From an uncultured Pseudomonadota bacterium (GTDB lineage Bacteria; Pseudomonadota; Gammaproteobacteria; Methylococcales; Methylomonadaceae), in assembly GCA_903918375.1 (NCBI GenBank), contig CAIXED010000061.1, positions 1 to 64,000 on the forward strand: a DNA stretch of 64,000 bases. Direction: 5' to 3'. Shown piece after piece: positions 52,535 through 63,629 of this stretch. The translations under genes and the position numbers were made by a program. Under the pieces are notes generated by a model. That model saw nothing but the letters and a program-made list of their open reading frames with translations, did not search any database and was not told the DNA's origin. How positions within the stretch are numbered: position 1 is the stretch's first letter; every line of letters begins with the position of its first letter.

Positions 52535-53695
52535 TTAATCGGCCTGACGTCTTAAGAATGCAGGCACATCTAAGTAATCCAAATCAACTTCCATTCCTCT
52601 CGGCTGAGCACCAAAGCGAGTTTCGCGTGTTGATTCTTGTTTTTGCTGACGAATCACAGTTGGTTTATCCAATTGATCGTAATTCACTTCACCAGCAACT
52701 ACTTTTTTTACCAAGTTAACTGGAGCATTAACTTTGTTTTTTTCACCTATACCCGTAGCAACAACAGTAACTTTTAATTCGTTGCCCATATTTGGGTTAA
52801 CCGCCATGCCGATCTTAATGTCTGCCTCATCAGATGCAAAAGAGTGCATGATGCCACCGATTTCATCAAATTCATTAAGACCCAAATCACCATTTGAAGT
52901 GACATTAACCAAAATGCCGCGCGCACCTTGCAAGTTAATATCTTCTAACAATGGACAAGCAATCGCTTTCTCAGCCGCTAAACGCGCACGGTTTTCACCA
53001 GTTGCAACGCCTGTTCCCATAATCGCACTACCGTTGTTTGTCATGACGGTTCTAACGTCGGCAAAGTCAACGTTCATTAAACCTGGGTGAGTAATTAACT
53101 CGGTAATACCTTGGACAGCGTCCAACAAGACATCATTAGCAACACGGAACGATTCAACTAATGAACGGTTGTTACCCAAAGTAGGCAACAACTTTTGATT
53201 TGGAATAATGATCAAAGAATCAACCAATTTTTCCAATTCACGAAGACCCGCTTCGGCAACACCTTTTTTCTTTGTGCCTTCGAAGTCAAATGGCTTAGAA
53301 ACCACCGCAACCGTTAAAACACCTAATTCTTTAGCCACTTCAGCAAATACAGTAATCGCCCCAGTACCTGTTCCACCGCCCATACCTGCGGTTAAAAACA
53401 CCATATCAGCGCCATCAATCACTTCGCGAATGCGGTCACGATTTTCTTCTGCAGCCGCACGACCCACTTCAGGACGAGTGCCTGCACCCAGACCTTTAGT
53501 CAACTCGACCCCTAACTGCACAACGGTATCAACCGTCATTTGACGAAGGGCTTGAGCGTCAGTATTGGCACAAATGAATTGCACTCCCTCAATACCGCCA
53601 TTAACCATGTGATTAACCGCGTTACCGCCCCCACCGCCAACGCCAATAACCTTAATTACCGCATTGCCGCTATTATCCAATAATTCAAATTTCAT
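52535..53695 (-). CDS. ftsZ: Cell division protein FtsZ
   Basis: Tubulin-like GTPase forming the division ring. 386 residues: KVIGVGGGGGNAVNHM, the tubulin signature FLTAGMGGGTGTGAI, NVDFADVRTVM, and the C-terminal partner-binding tail DYLDVPAFLRRQAD. Start MKFELLDN at 53695 with GAGGGTGAG upstream; the longer frame adds no conserved residues. Follows ftsA by 26 bases. Confidence 0.97.
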   Translation of the reverse strand: MKFELLDNSGNAVIKVIGVGGGGGNAVNHMVNGGIEGVQFICANTDAQALRQMTVDTVVQLGVELTKGLGAGTRPEVGRAAAEENRDRIREVIDGADMVFLTAGMGGGTGTGAITVFAEVAKELGVLTVAVVSKPFDFEGTKKKGVAEAGLRELEKLVDSLIIIPNQKLLPTLGNNRSLVESFRVANDVLLDAVQGITELITHPGLMNVDFADVRTVMTNNGSAIMGTGVATGENRARLAAEKAIACPLLEDINLQGARGILVNVTSNGDLGLNEFDEIGGIMHSFASDEADIKIGMAVNPNMGNELKVTVVATGIGEKNKVNAPVNLVKKVVAGEVNYDQLDKPTVIRQQKQESTRETRFGAQPRGMEVDLDYLDVPAFLRRQAD

Positions 53696-53721
53696 ATTCT
53701 CACCCTCTCGCACCACACGAT

Positions 53722-54948
53722 TTAAAAATTACCCTGAAACCAACTTTTGATTTTTGAAAACAGATCCGTTCCATCTTCATGAATACTCATACCTCGGCCT
53801 TTATGATCTTTTCCATATAACAATAGGCCAACAGCTGTTGAATAAATTGGGTTTTGCACTACATCAGTTAAGCCCGACACATGCAAAGGCACCCCCATAC
53901 GAACAGGCATATGGAAAATTTCTTCTGCTAATTCACCCAAACCTTTAACTTGTGAACTACCACCAGTAATGACCATGCCGGCAGCTATTAAATCTTCATA
54001 GCCACTACGTCTTAATTCTGCTTGCACCAACAACAATAATTCTTCATAACGAGGCTCAACGATTTCCGCTAAATTTTGAGCTGAAATCTTACGCGGCTCA
54101 CGATCACCAATACTTGGCACATCAATCATTTCCTGGGTATCAGCGATTTGCGTCAATGCACAGGCAAAACTACGTTTAATTTGCTCTGCATTTTTGGTCG
54201 GTGTCCGCAAAGCAACGGCAATATCATTAGTCACTTGATCACCAGCGATGGGAATTACCGCAGTGTGCTTGATTGCACCTTCGGAAAAAATCGCTAAATC
54301 GGTGGTCCCGCCACCAATATCAATTAAGCAAACACCTAAATCTTTTTCGTCGTCAGTTAAAACAGCTGAGCATGAGGCTAATTGCTCTAAAACAATTTCA
54401 TCAACATCTAAGCCGCATTTACGGATACATTTGACGATATTTTGTTCAGCACTGACGCTACTAGTCACCATGTGAACCTTGGCTTCTAAGCGGATACCTG
54501 ACATACCAATCGGCTCTTTAATACCTTCTTGCTGATCAATCACAAATTCTTGCGGCAAAATGTGCAGAATTTTTTGATCAGCTGGAATCGCTACGGCACG
54601 CGCTGAATCAATCACACGATCAATATCGTGTTGAGTGACTTCTTGCTCTCTAATCGCGACAATACCGTGAGAATTTAAGCTCTTGATATGGCTGCCAGCA
54701 ATGCCGGCAAACACGGACTTAATCTCGCATCCGGCCATCAATTCCGCTTCTTCTACCGCACGCTGAATTGAATGCACTGTAGATTCCAAATTAACCACAA
54801 TGCCTCTTTTCAAACCTTTGGATGGAGCGGTTCCAATCCCAATAATTTCGATTTCATCGCCACCACGGTATTCGCCGACAATAGCCGCCACTTTGGATGT
54901 GCCTATATCCAATCCCACTAATAAATTTCGATCTGTTTTTTTGGCCAT
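53722..54948 (-). CDS. ftsA: Cell division protein FtsA
   Basis: Actin-like membrane tether of FtsZ. 408 residues: NLLVGLDIGTSKVAAIVGEY phosphate motif, the 1C insertion domain, CLIDIGGGTTDLAIF, VITGGSSQVKGLGELAEEIF, and a C-terminal amphipathic tail (LFSKIKSWFQGNF). Start MAKKTDRN at 54948, 8 bases after ftsQ; the TTG at 54960 is unlikely. Confidence 0.97.
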   Translation of the reverse strand: MAKKTDRNLLVGLDIGTSKVAAIVGEYRGGDEIEIIGIGTAPSKGLKRGIVVNLESTVHSIQRAVEEAELMAGCEIKSVFAGIAGSHIKSLNSHGIVAIREQEVTQHDIDRVIDSARAVAIPADQKILHILPQEFVIDQQEGIKEPIGMSGIRLEAKVHMVTSSVSAEQNIVKCIRKCGLDVDEIVLEQLASCSAVLTDDEKDLGVCLIDIGGGTTDLAIFSEGAIKHTAVIPIAGDQVTNDIAVALRTPTKNAEQIKRSFACALTQIADTQEMIDVPSIGDREPRKISAQNLAEIVEPRYEELLLLVQAELRRSGYEDLIAAGMVITGGSSQVKGLGELAEEIFHMPVRMGVPLHVSGLTDVVQNPIYSTAVGLLLYGKDHKGRGMSIHEDGTDLFSKIKSWFQGNF

Positions 54949-54956
54949 TTCTTTGC

Positions 54957-55706
54957 TCAATAAGCGTTTAAATCAGGTTTAGTTTTTGCTGTGACTGCTT
55001 TCCAATCAATATTCGTTCCGGGCTTCCATGTAATCGCGTAGCCGTTGGGATAACGGGTATCGACCGTTTCTATGGCTGCCAACTGTGCCTCGCCCAACTC
55101 ATCCATGGTTTTTAAAAAACGTTGCATACTTTCTAGCGGCGCTTTTCTGCCTAACTGCATTTCCATGCCATTCGCTAATTTAATCCGCCATGCCCGACGT
55201 TCATTGACATGAAACTCGGCTAACTGCATCGATTTATCTCTTAAAACGATGTACACACCCTTCATAATTTCCAGCAATTTCTTTTCTTGTCCTTCTGGCC
55301 CTGTCACCAAAGGCAAATTTTTAAATGGTTCAATATTGTCAGGTTTCAAAACATCGCCTTCATTATTCAACAAGGCATCTTTACCCCAACGCACCACAGG
55401 CTTTTGCTCGGTCACCTTGATATACACGGCATCAGGCCAAACACGTTTTACATCTACATCATCAACCAAAGCCAAATGACTAATCATTTGATGAATAACA
55501 TTCATATCAGCATGATAAAAACCACGCTTCATTTCCGGTGTTAACAACTGTTTCAGCTTATCTTTATCGATATACTGAAATGCGCCTTCAATCTTCACAT
55601 AGCGAATCGGTTTACTAATCGCATCTTGACTGTTAAGCCTTGCCCAACCAAACCAAGCTGCAACCAACAACACCAAGCCAACAATGATGACGCTAAATCT
55701 CGACAC
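54957..55706 (-). CDS. ftsQ: Cell division protein FtsQ
   Basis: Bitopic divisome protein linking FtsB/FtsL. 249 residues: one helix (VIIVGLVLLVAAWFGWARL), a POTRA domain (IRYVKIEGAFQYIDKDKLKQ, VDDVDVKRVWPDAVYIKVTE, QKPVVRWG) and a beta domain (ERRAWRIKLANGMEMQLGRK). Overlaps ddlB by 14 bases. Confidence 0.95.
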   Translation of the reverse strand: MSRFSVIIVGLVLLVAAWFGWARLNSQDAISKPIRYVKIEGAFQYIDKDKLKQLLTPEMKRGFYHADMNVIHQMISHLALVDDVDVKRVWPDAVYIKVTEQKPVVRWGKDALLNNEGDVLKPDNIEPFKNLPLVTGPEGQEKKLLEIMKGVYIVLRDKSMQLAEFHVNERRAWRIKLANGMEMQLGRKAPLESMQRFLKTMDELGEAQLAAIETVDTRYPNGYAITWKPGTNIDWKAVTAKTKPDLNAY

Positions 55707-56643
55707 CTTGCCCCGCCACGCTGGTTTCTAAAATTCGCCAGACTAATTGGTTAAACTCGATGCCAGCGGCTTTAGCCGCCATCGGCACTAAACTATGATC
55801 GGTCATGCCAGGCACTGTATTGACTTCAATCAACTGCGAGCGGTCTTGATTATCGATAAACACATCGACTCTAGCCCAACCTTTTACCTGTAAACCGCGA
55901 CAGGCTTGCACGGCCAAAGCTTGCAGTTGTTGCTCGCGTTCAGCGCTCAAACCACAAGGACAATGGTACTTGGTGGTATTGGCACGATATTTAGCATCGA
56001 AATCGTAAAATTGATTCGGAGTTTCTAAGCGAATCACCGGCAGTGCTTCACCATCTAATACACCCACCGTATATTCCTGACCTTGCACCCATTGTTCGGC
56101 ATACACATCGCAATTAAATTGCTTAGCCACTTGTAAAGCCTCAACCAATTCCTCGCGGTTATTGGCTTTACTCATACCAATACTAGAACCTTCTTGTGCT
56201 GGCTTAACAATCACAGGAAAACCCAGTTGTGCTATGCAAACATCAATATCATCATCAGTTTGCAAGACAAACCATTTTGGGGTTGCCAAACCTAAACCTT
56301 GCCAGCAGAGCTTGGTTCGCAATTTATCCATGCTCAATGCCGAAGCTAAAACACCAGAACCGGTATAAGGCAATCGCAATACTCCCAAAATTGCCTGTAA
56401 AACTCCGTCTTCTCCGCCACGTCCATGAATAATATTAAAGACGCGGTCAACTTTAATATTGGCTAATGCATCAATCGGACTGGCGGTTACATCAATCGCT
56501 ACCACATCAATATCTTGTTGCTGTAAGGCCTGAAACACCGCATTTCCGCTACGCAAAGAAATCTCTCGTTCTGCGGCAGTTCCGCCCATCAATACAGCGA
56601 CTTTGCCAAAGTCAGCAGGATTTTTTATCCGTAATGGTTTCAT
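55693..56643 (-). CDS. ddlB: D-alanine-D-alanine ligase B
   Basis: Joins two D-Ala with ATP for the peptidoglycan stem. 316 residues: VAVLMGGTAAEREISLRSGN, IVKPAQEGSSIGMSK ATP-grasp loop, and LIEVNTVPGMTDHSLVPMAA metal and substrate site. Overlaps murB by 4 bases and ftsQ by 14. Confidence 0.96.
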   Translation of the reverse strand: MKPLRIKNPADFGKVAVLMGGTAAEREISLRSGNAVFQALQQQDIDVVAIDVTASPIDALANIKVDRVFNIIHGRGGEDGVLQAILGVLRLPYTGSGVLASALSMDKLRTKLCWQGLGLATPKWFVLQTDDDIDVCIAQLGFPVIVKPAQEGSSIGMSKANNREELVEALQVAKQFNCDVYAEQWVQGQEYTVGVLDGEALPVIRLETPNQFYDFDAKYRANTTKYHCPCGLSAEREQQLQALAVQACRGLQVKGWARVDVFIDNQDRSQLIEVNTVPGMTDHSLVPMAAKAAGIEFNQLVWRILETSVAGQGVEI

Positions 56644-57527
56644 GCCTCGTCACCTATCCGACAAACTTCAGTCTGCAAACTGATACCAAATTGTTGCTGC
56701 ACTTGGGTTTGAATATGTTGAATCAATGTTTCAATATCCACCGCGGTGGCATTGCCCTGATTTTCAATAAAATTAGCGTGCTTTTCAGACACCACCGCAC
56801 CACCGATCCGATAACCTTTTAATCCGCAAGCTTCGATTAAACGTGCCGCATGATCACCCGCTGGATTTTTAAATACCGAACCACAAGTCGGCTTGTTGGT
56901 TGGCTGGCTAGTGTTTCTTTTTTCTAATAACGCTTTAATCTGTAATTGGCTAACTTGGCTATCACCTTTAGCCAGCTTCAATTGCGCGGCTAAAAACCAT
57001 TCATCATCAATGCCTTTCACCGAACGATAAGCCACTTCAAATTCATGCTTGTTGCGATTAAGGACTTGGCCTTGCTGATTAAGCATTTCTAACTGATCAA
57101 CAATTTGCCAAGTTTCACCGCCAAATGCGCCGGCATTCATTTTCAATGCGCCGCCCATCGTGCCAGGAATGCCAGCCAAAAATTCCGCACCGGTTAAACC
57201 TAAATCACTACAAAATCTTGCAACATGGGCGCAAGGCACACCGACTTCGACATAAACCCGATCAGTGTCGATTAAGCGCATTTCTTTTAATCGGTTACGG
57301 GTATTAATTACCGTGCCACGAATCCCACCATCACGAACTAATAAATTACTGCCTAAACCGATCCAATAAACCGGCTCACCGTTTGGTAATCCGGCAACAA
57401 AATCGATTAAATCGGCTTTGTTTTCAGGTATATACATACGCTGAGCGGGGCCGCCAACTCGCCAACTGGTGTATTTCGCCAGTGGTTCGTTATTCAGCAA
57501 TGTGCCTTTATAAGCATGACTAGCCAT
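56640..57527 (-). CDS. murB: UDP-N-acetylenolpyruvoylglucosamine reductase
   Basis: FAD/NADPH enzyme making UDP-MurNAc. 295 residues: [58 protein letters not shown], and [39 protein letters not shown]. The Ser in GSVFKNP is the proton donor. Short type. Overlaps murC by 8 bases. Confidence 0.96.
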   Translation of the reverse strand: MASHAYKGTLLNNEPLAKYTSWRVGGPAQRMYIPENKADLIDFVAGLPNGEPVYWIGLGSNLLVRDGGIRGTVINTRNRLKEMRLIDTDRVYVEVGVPCAHVARFCSDLGLTGAEFLAGIPGTMGGALKMNAGAFGGETWQIVDQLEMLNQQGQVLNRNKHEFEVAYRSVKGIDDEWFLAAQLKLAKGDSQVSQLQIKALLEKRNTSQPTNKPTCGSVFKNPAGDHAARLIEACGLKGYRIGGAVVSEKHANFIENQGNATAVDIETLIQHIQTQVQQQFGISLQTEVCRIGDEA

Positions 57528-58959
57528 GGCTTAATGCTTCCGCTAATTTAGTCGGCAATTCAGCGGCTATTTGCCCAACATTGCCAGCGCCCATCGTTAG
57601 AATCACATCGTCTTTATTAACAATTCCGGCCAAAATGGTTGGTAAATCGTCACGGTTTTGTACAAATACAGGATCAACTTGTCCACGAACTCGAATCGAA
57701 CGACTTAAGGCTTTACCGTCAGCGCCATTAATCGGTGCTTCGCCAGCTGAATAAATATCCAACAAAATCAAGACATCAACGCTGGAAAGCACTTCAACGA
57801 AATCTTCAAACAAATCACGAGTACGGGTATAACGATGCGGTTGAAACACCACGACTTTGCGACGCTCAGGCCATGCTTGACGCAAAGCTTCTAAAGTTGC
57901 CGCTAATTCACGAGGATGATGACCATAATCATCAACCAAAGTTAATTTGCCGCCATCAAATGCCACATCACCGTTAATTTGGAAACGACGGCCAACACCT
58001 TTAAATTCAGCCAAGCTTTTAATAATCGCGGCATCATCAACACCCAAAGTGGTTGCAATAGTAATCGCCGCCAAGGCATTGAGCATGTTGTGCCAACCCG
58101 GTAAATTCAAAGTCACTTGTAAAGCTGGCAAAGCGCCCCAACGCAAAACAGTGAAATGGGTGCATAAACCGTCTTGTTGGATATTAATCGCCCGAACGTC
58201 AGCAGCTTCGCTGACACCATAAGTTTTAACCGGCTTGGAAATGTCCGGTAACACTTCACAAACCCCAGCATCATCAATACACATCACCGCCAAACCATAG
58301 AATGGCAATTGATGAAGGAACTTAATAAAGGTCTCTTTCAAGCGGTTGTAACTGCCACCGTAGGTTTCCATGTGGTCTTGGTCGATGTTGGTGACAATCG
58401 CCATCATCGGTTGTAAATACAAAAATGAGGCATCACTCTCGTCAGCCTCAGCGACCAGATATTTGCCTAAGCCCAGTTTGGCATTAGCACCCGCACTATT
58501 TAAACGACCACCAATCACGAAAGTCGGATCTAAACCACCTTCAGCTAACATCATGGTGGTTAAACTGGTGGTCGTGGTTTTGCCGTGCGTTCCGGCAACT
58601 GCAATACCAAAACGAAACCGCATTAATTCCGCCAACATTTCGGCACGAGGAATCACGGGAATCCGGTTTTCATAAGCGGTAGTAATTTCTGGGTTAGTTC
58701 TATCAACCGCAGTTGAAGTAACCACCACGTCAACATCAACAACATTTTCAGCATGGTGTCCAAAAAAGACTTTGACACCCATTGCTTGCAATCTATCGGT
58801 TACCGGCGAAGCTTTAATATCAGAACCTGACACGCTATAGCCCAAGTTAGACAACACTTCAGCAATCCCGCTCATGCCGGTGCCACCAACCCCGACAAAA
58901 TGGATTTTGTCTATGTCACCCAAGGCTTGATTGGCGATTTGAGTATTAGGCCGATTCAT
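57520..58959 (-). CDS. murC: UDP-N-acetylmuramate-L-alanine ligase
   Basis: Adds L-Ala to UDP-MurNAc. 479 residues: [17 protein letters not shown] nucleotide fold, [21 protein letters not shown]-loop, [18 protein letters not shown] and the Mur ligase C-domain. Start MNRPNTQ at 58959 forms an ATGA overlap with murG; the longer frame is not needed. Confidence 0.97.
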   Translation of the reverse strand: MNRPNTQIANQALGDIDKIHFVGVGGTGMSGIAEVLSNLGYSVSGSDIKASPVTDRLQAMGVKVFFGHHAENVVDVDVVVTSTAVDRTNPEITTAYENRIPVIPRAEMLAELMRFRFGIAVAGTHGKTTTTSLTTMMLAEGGLDPTFVIGGRLNSAGANAKLGLGKYLVAEADESDASFLYLQPMMAIVTNIDQDHMETYGGSYNRLKETFIKFLHQLPFYGLAVMCIDDAGVCEVLPDISKPVKTYGVSEAADVRAINIQQDGLCTHFTVLRWGALPALQVTLNLPGWHNMLNALAAITIATTLGVDDAAIIKSLAEFKGVGRRFQINGDVAFDGGKLTLVDDYGHHPRELAATLEALRQAWPERRKVVVFQPHRYTRTRDLFEDFVEVLSSVDVLILLDIYSAGEAPINGADGKALSRSIRVRGQVDPVFVQNRDDLPTILAGIVNKDDVILTMGAGNVGQIAAELPTKLAEALSHG

Positions 58960-60014
58960 CGTGTCGCCTCGGCAATACAAATTTCAGCAACCACTTGGGT
59001 TGCTTCAGGTTTTGACATGGTTTTTGCTGCGTAACTCATAGTGCTTAGTGAATTCATAGTTTGTTGAACAGCTTGGCGTAAGCTGTCAGCATTTAATTGG
59101 TTTTGTGGCAATAACAATGCAGCGCCAGCATCGGCTAAATAACGCGCGTTGGCGGTTTGGTGATCATCAATCGCGTTTTGTAATGGCACAAAAATCGCTG
59201 GTAAACCGGCCACGGCTACTTCGCTGACTGTCATTGCACCAGCGCGACAGATAATCAAATCGGCCCAGTTATAAGCTGCGGCCATATCCTCAATAAAAGC
59301 TAAAACCTCAGCGGTTTGTCCCAGCGCTTGATAGCGTTCTAAAACTTCGGCCTGCATCGCCGCACCGGTTTGGTGTTTGATGCTGAGATTATTCAGTCCG
59401 GCTAATGCAGCTGGTACGTTGTCATTCAATACTTTCGCACCTTGACTGCCACCCACCACTAAAACTCTCAATTCGCGCTCAGCTGTCCATGCCGATTTTT
59501 CTGGCAAATTCTGCAAGGCTTTACGAAGCGGATTACCGGTGGCTACTGCATTAATTTGTTTAGCAAAACTGGCAGGAAAAGCTTCCAATACTTTGCTGGC
59601 CGCTAATTTGACCAATAAACGATTGGTTGTCCCAGGCACGCGATTTTGTTCGTGAATCACCACCGGAATCCCCAACCATTTGGCCATCAAGCCACCTGGG
59701 CCAGCGACAAATCCCCCCATGCCTAAAACCACATCAGGTTTTCTTTGCTTGAGGATTTTTCTAGCTTGCAAACAAGCTTGTAGCAATTTGAAACCGGCAG
59801 TTAATTTCGACATCAAGCCTTTACCGCGAATGCCTGCCACCGCCAGCCAATCAATCTCGATACCATTAGCGGGAACTACACGACTCTCTAAGCCATTGTG
59901 AGTGCCTAACCAACTGACCTGCCAACCGCGACCTTGCAATTCTTGAGCAACCGCCAAAGCAGGGAATACATGACCACCGGTGCCGCCAGCCATAATCACG
60001 ATACGCTGACTCAT
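58956..60014 (-). CDS. murG: Lipid II synthase MurG
   Basis: GT28 glycosyltransferase at the inner membrane that adds GlcNAc to lipid I. 352 residues: [53 protein letters not shown], and [20 protein letters not shown]. Overlaps ftsW by 4 bases. Confidence 0.97.
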   Translation of the reverse strand: MSQRIVIMAGGTGGHVFPALAVAQELQGRGWQVSWLGTHNGLESRVVPANGIEIDWLAVAGIRGKGLMSKLTAGFKLLQACLQARKILKQRKPDVVLGMGGFVAGPGGLMAKWLGIPVVIHEQNRVPGTTNRLLVKLAASKVLEAFPASFAKQINAVATGNPLRKALQNLPEKSAWTAERELRVLVVGGSQGAKVLNDNVPAALAGLNNLSIKHQTGAAMQAEVLERYQALGQTAEVLAFIEDMAAAYNWADLIICRAGAMTVSEVAVAGLPAIFVPLQNAIDDHQTANARYLADAGAALLLPQNQLNADSLRQAVQQTMNSLSTMSYAAKTMSKPEATQVVAEICIAEATR

Positions 60015-61180
60015 GCTTCACTCCCAACGACTGATGAGCTTCTATTGTTAGCATTCAATTCATACTGAATCCGAAACAACAAAGCCATAGCGCCACACAT
60101 CACAATCATACTGCCACCGCCATAGCTCATAAGCGGCAAGGTTAATCCCTTGGTGGGTAACATGCCCATGTTGACCCCCATGTTGATAAAGGCTTGAAAT
60201 CCAAACCAAATACCTAAACCATAGGCCACTAAAGCGGAAAATGTTTCGTCGCGTTTTTCGGCTAATTCACCAATCGCAAACGCGCGTAAAACCAAAATGC
60301 TAAACAAACCAACGATGGTCATTACTCCGACTAAACCTAATTCTTCGCCCAGCACTGAAAATAGAAAATCAGTATGCGCTTCCGGCAAATAGAATAATTT
60401 TTGAATTCCATTACCTAAACCAACACCCAGAAATTCACCACGACCAAAAGAAATCAAAGCTTGAGTTAACTGAAAACCAGTGTTTCTAGCATCTGCCCAA
60501 GGGTCGCTAAAGCTAAGCACGCGAGCCAATCGATATGGAGACCAATAAACTAAAAATATCGCTGCGAAGCTTAATAACAGGGTCAATACTAAGAATTGGT
60601 AAAGACGAGCACCTGCTAAAAACATCATGCCCATCGCAATCACCACAATCACGACGACCGAACCAAAATCCGGTTCTAACAATAACAAGCCACAAGCCAA
60701 AGAAAGCCAGCCCATAGGTCTGATCAAACCAATCCCAGAGTGTCGAACATGATCGCTATGTCGAGTGATATATCCCGCCATGTAGACCACAGAAATCAGT
60801 TTCATTACTTCAGAAACCTGAACTCTTAACCCCAAAATAGATAGCCAGCGAATACTGCCATTAACTTTGATGCCAACGCCAGGAATCAAAACAATCAACA
60901 ATAAAATCACACCGACAATGAACAAAGGCTTGCCCCATTTCTCCCAAGCTTGAATCGGGGTTTTCATCACAACACCTGAAACCACTAACCCCAAAACAAT
61001 ATGAAAAAATTGCTTAAAGGGATAATGCGAAGTGTCATTAGCCATTTTCACGCCTAAATGCAAAGAGGCCGAGATAACCATGACAAAACCAATAATCAAC
61101 AAACTAAAACAGGCAAACATCAATAAGCCATCAACGTTTGAGCGAGTTTCGATGCTGAGTAGTTTTGTCGGGTTTAGCAT
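60011..61180 (-). CDS. ftsW: Peptidoglycan glycosyltransferase FtsW
   Basis: SEDS-family membrane polymerase of septal peptidoglycan. 389 residues with about ten helices; the SEDS catalytic region is WADARNTGFQLTQALISFGRG, in two pieces WADARNTGFQL and TQALISFGRGEFLGVGLGNG. AHTDFLFSVLGEELGLVG and the C-terminal GLTLPLMSYGGGSMI follow. Overlaps murD by 7 bases. Confidence 0.96.
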   Translation of the reverse strand: MLNPTKLLSIETRSNVDGLLMFACFSLLIIGFVMVISASLHLGVKMANDTSHYPFKQFFHIVLGLVVSGVVMKTPIQAWEKWGKPLFIVGVILLLIVLIPGVGIKVNGSIRWLSILGLRVQVSEVMKLISVVYMAGYITRHSDHVRHSGIGLIRPMGWLSLACGLLLLEPDFGSVVVIVVIAMGMMFLAGARLYQFLVLTLLLSFAAIFLVYWSPYRLARVLSFSDPWADARNTGFQLTQALISFGRGEFLGVGLGNGIQKLFYLPEAHTDFLFSVLGEELGLVGVMTIVGLFSILVLRAFAIGELAEKRDETFSALVAYGLGIWFGFQAFINMGVNMGMLPTKGLTLPLMSYGGGSMIVMCGAMALLFRIQYELNANNRSSSVVGSEA

Positions 61181-62544
61181 GTCGGCAACCCCAAGACAGC
61201 TTCAGCAAATTTATTGCCGCGATCAGCATAGCTTTTGTATTGGTCCAAGCTGGCACAAGCGGGTGACAACAAAACACTATCGCCAGCAATCGCGTGTTCA
61301 GCAGCAATCGCAACCGCTTGCTTCATATTGTCAGCAAAATAGACAGGGACACAGCCATCAATGGCAGCGCTAATTAACTCAGCATCTTTACCCATCACAA
61401 TTACGGCTTTGGTTTTAGCTTGAACCGCTGGCACTAACTCTTGCATATCAGCGCCTTTACTATCGCCACCAGCAATCAAAATCACTTTGTGTTGATAACC
61501 CTGTAAAGCCGCGACGCAAGCACCAATATTGGTAGCTTTAGAATCATTAACCCAAGACACACCTTTAACTTCTGCTACCTTTTGCATCCGATGCGCCAAG
61601 CCTTTGAATTTAGCAAGCGCTTTGCACATAGCGGTTAAATCTAAACCAACCGCATGACCTAAAGCTAAAGCAGCTAAGGCATTGGCAATATTATGTGTGC
61701 CTTCAAGCCGCAGTTCACTCGCATTCATTAAGGCTTGTTGGCCAAACATCAGCTGATCTTGTTCACCGCGGTGCAGATAAAAATCAGCGTTTTGCTCGGT
61801 TGAGAAACTGTAAGTGGTTCGATGTTCAGCTTGCATAACCATCACGAGCGGATCATCGGCATTTAAAATCATTGCGCCATCGCCACGGAAAATCCGTTGC
61901 TTTTCTTGAGCGTAGCCTTCCATGCCATCATGACGATCAAGGTGATCAGGCGTGACGTTTAACACGGTTGCGGCTTTGGCATTTAAAGCGGTGGTTCTTT
62001 CTAACTGGAAACTGGATAACTCCAGCACATATAAATCAGCCTCTTGCTGGAGCAAATCTAAGGCGGGCGTGCCCAAATTACCGCCAATCGCGGTTTTAAC
62101 GCCTGCCGCTTGACCCATATCGCCCAACATAGTGGTAACAGTGCTTTTGCCATTGGAACCGGTAATCGCAATAATCGGTTTATCAGTCGCACAAGCGAAT
62201 AAATCAATATCGCTCATCACAGTAACGCCGGCCTGCATGGCTTTATGAATGGCTTTTTCGTTTAACGAAACACCTGGGCTAACCAATAAATGGGTTGCTA
62301 CATCAAATGCCGATTGATCGAAACCACCACAAAATACTGCGACATCAGGCATTTGCTCACGCAAGCTATCAATTAATGGCGGATGGCTACGACTATCAAT
62401 CACCGCAAACTTAATTGGTGTTTTCTGAAGAAACTGCGCTGCTGAATAGCCAGTCGCGCCCAAACCGACAATCAATAGTCGAGCGTCAGCTGGGTTCAGC
62501 TTGAAATGGGTATCCAGAGAACTGAGCAGTGCGTTGGTATTCAT
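61174..62544 (-). CDS. murD: UDP-N-acetylmuramoylalanine-D-glutamate ligase
   Basis: Adds D-Glu to the muramyl peptide. 456 residues: LLIVGLGATGYSAAQFL, ITGSNGKSTVTTMLGDM P-loop, VLNVTPDHLDRHDGM, WVNDSKATNIGACVAAL and LLSPACASLDQYKSY. Start MNTNALL at 62544, two bases after mraY; the longer frame runs into mraY. Confidence 0.97.
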   Translation of the reverse strand: MNTNALLSSLDTHFKLNPADARLLIVGLGATGYSAAQFLQKTPIKFAVIDSRSHPPLIDSLREQMPDVAVFCGGFDQSAFDVATHLLVSPGVSLNEKAIHKAMQAGVTVMSDIDLFACATDKPIIAITGSNGKSTVTTMLGDMGQAAGVKTAIGGNLGTPALDLLQQEADLYVLELSSFQLERTTALNAKAATVLNVTPDHLDRHDGMEGYAQEKQRIFRGDGAMILNADDPLVMVMQAEHRTTYSFSTEQNADFYLHRGEQDQLMFGQQALMNASELRLEGTHNIANALAALALGHAVGLDLTAMCKALAKFKGLAHRMQKVAEVKGVSWVNDSKATNIGACVAALQGYQHKVILIAGGDSKGADMQELVPAVQAKTKAVIVMGKDAELISAAIDGCVPVYFADNMKQAVAIAAEHAIAGDSVLLSPACASLDQYKSYADRGNKFAEAVLGLPTC

Positions 62545-62546
62545 AG

Positions 62547-63629
62547 TTATCTCAGCTTTAAGGTCGATAGACCAATTAGCACTAAAATCACCGAAATAAT
62601 CCAAAACCGCACAATCACTCGCGGCTCCGGCCAGCCTTTTAATTCAAAATGATGATGAATCGGTGCCATTAAAAACACACGTTTTTTGCGTATCTTGTAA
62701 GAAGCGACCTGAATAATCACCGAAATGGTTTCCATTACAAATACACCGCCCATGACGACCAAGACAATCTCTTGTCTGACTAGCACGGCCACAATCCCTA
62801 AAGCGGCACCCAAAGCCAATGCGCCAACATCGCCCATAAAGACCATGGCAGGGTAGGTGTTAAACCATAAAAAGCCTAATCCCGCTCCAACTAGAGCCGC
62901 ACAAAATACAACTAGCTCACCCGATTTTGGGATAAAGGGAATTTGTAGGTATTGCGAGAAATTAACGTGGCCTGATAGATAAGCAAAAATCGCCAAGGCG
63001 GCTGCAATCAGTACCGTTGGCATAATCGCCAAACCATCTAAACCATCGGTTAGATTGACCGCATTACTGGTGCCAACAATCACAAAATAAGTCAGAACCA
63101 CATAACCCCAACCTAAATTAAATGTGACGTTTTTAAAGAACGGCACAATTAGCTGAGTTTCAGCGGGCACTTGAGCTGTGTTGAATAAATAAACAGCGGC
63201 ACTAGCCGCAACTACTGATTGCCAAAAATATTTAGCTTTTGCTGATAGGCCATCGCTATTGCCTAACAAGACCTTTTTATAATCATCAACAAAACCAATC
63301 ACACCATGCGCTAATGTCACTAATAACACGACCCAGATATAACGATTGTTCAAATCAGCGCACAATAAGGTACTAATTGCCACCGCAAATAAAATCATGC
63401 TGCCACCCATAGTTGGGGTGCCTGATTTTGAAAAATGGCTTTTCGGACCATCATCACGGACGCTTTGGCCAATTTTGTTGCGGGTTAATTTTCTAATCAC
63501 CATCGGCCCAATTAGCAACGAAACGACCAGCGCGATTAACACGCCTAAAATCGCTCTAAAGGTCAGGTAATGTAAAACCCTGAATCCGCTGTCGATGTTT
63601 GATAAAAAATCTGCAAGTAAAAGTAACAT
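62547..63629 (-). CDS. mraY: Phospho-MurNAc-pentapeptide transferase
   Basis: Makes lipid I from UDP-MurNAc-pentapeptide and undecaprenyl phosphate. 360 residues with ten helices: [48 protein letters not shown] with catalytic Asp residues, and [15 protein letters not shown]. The start ATG shares a base with the murF stop. Confidence 0.97.
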   Translation of the reverse strand: MLLLLADFLSNIDSGFRVLHYLTFRAILGVLIALVVSLLIGPMVIRKLTRNKIGQSVRDDGPKSHFSKSGTPTMGGSMILFAVAISTLLCADLNNRYIWVVLLVTLAHGVIGFVDDYKKVLLGNSDGLSAKAKYFWQSVVAASAAVYLFNTAQVPAETQLIVPFFKNVTFNLGWGYVVLTYFVIVGTSNAVNLTDGLDGLAIMPTVLIAAALAIFAYLSGHVNFSQYLQIPFIPKSGELVVFCAALVGAGLGFLWFNTYPAMVFMGDVGALALGAALGIVAVLVRQEIVLVVMGGVFVMETISVIIQVASYKIRKKRVFLMAPIHHHFELKGWPEPRVIVRFWIISVILVLIGLSTLKLR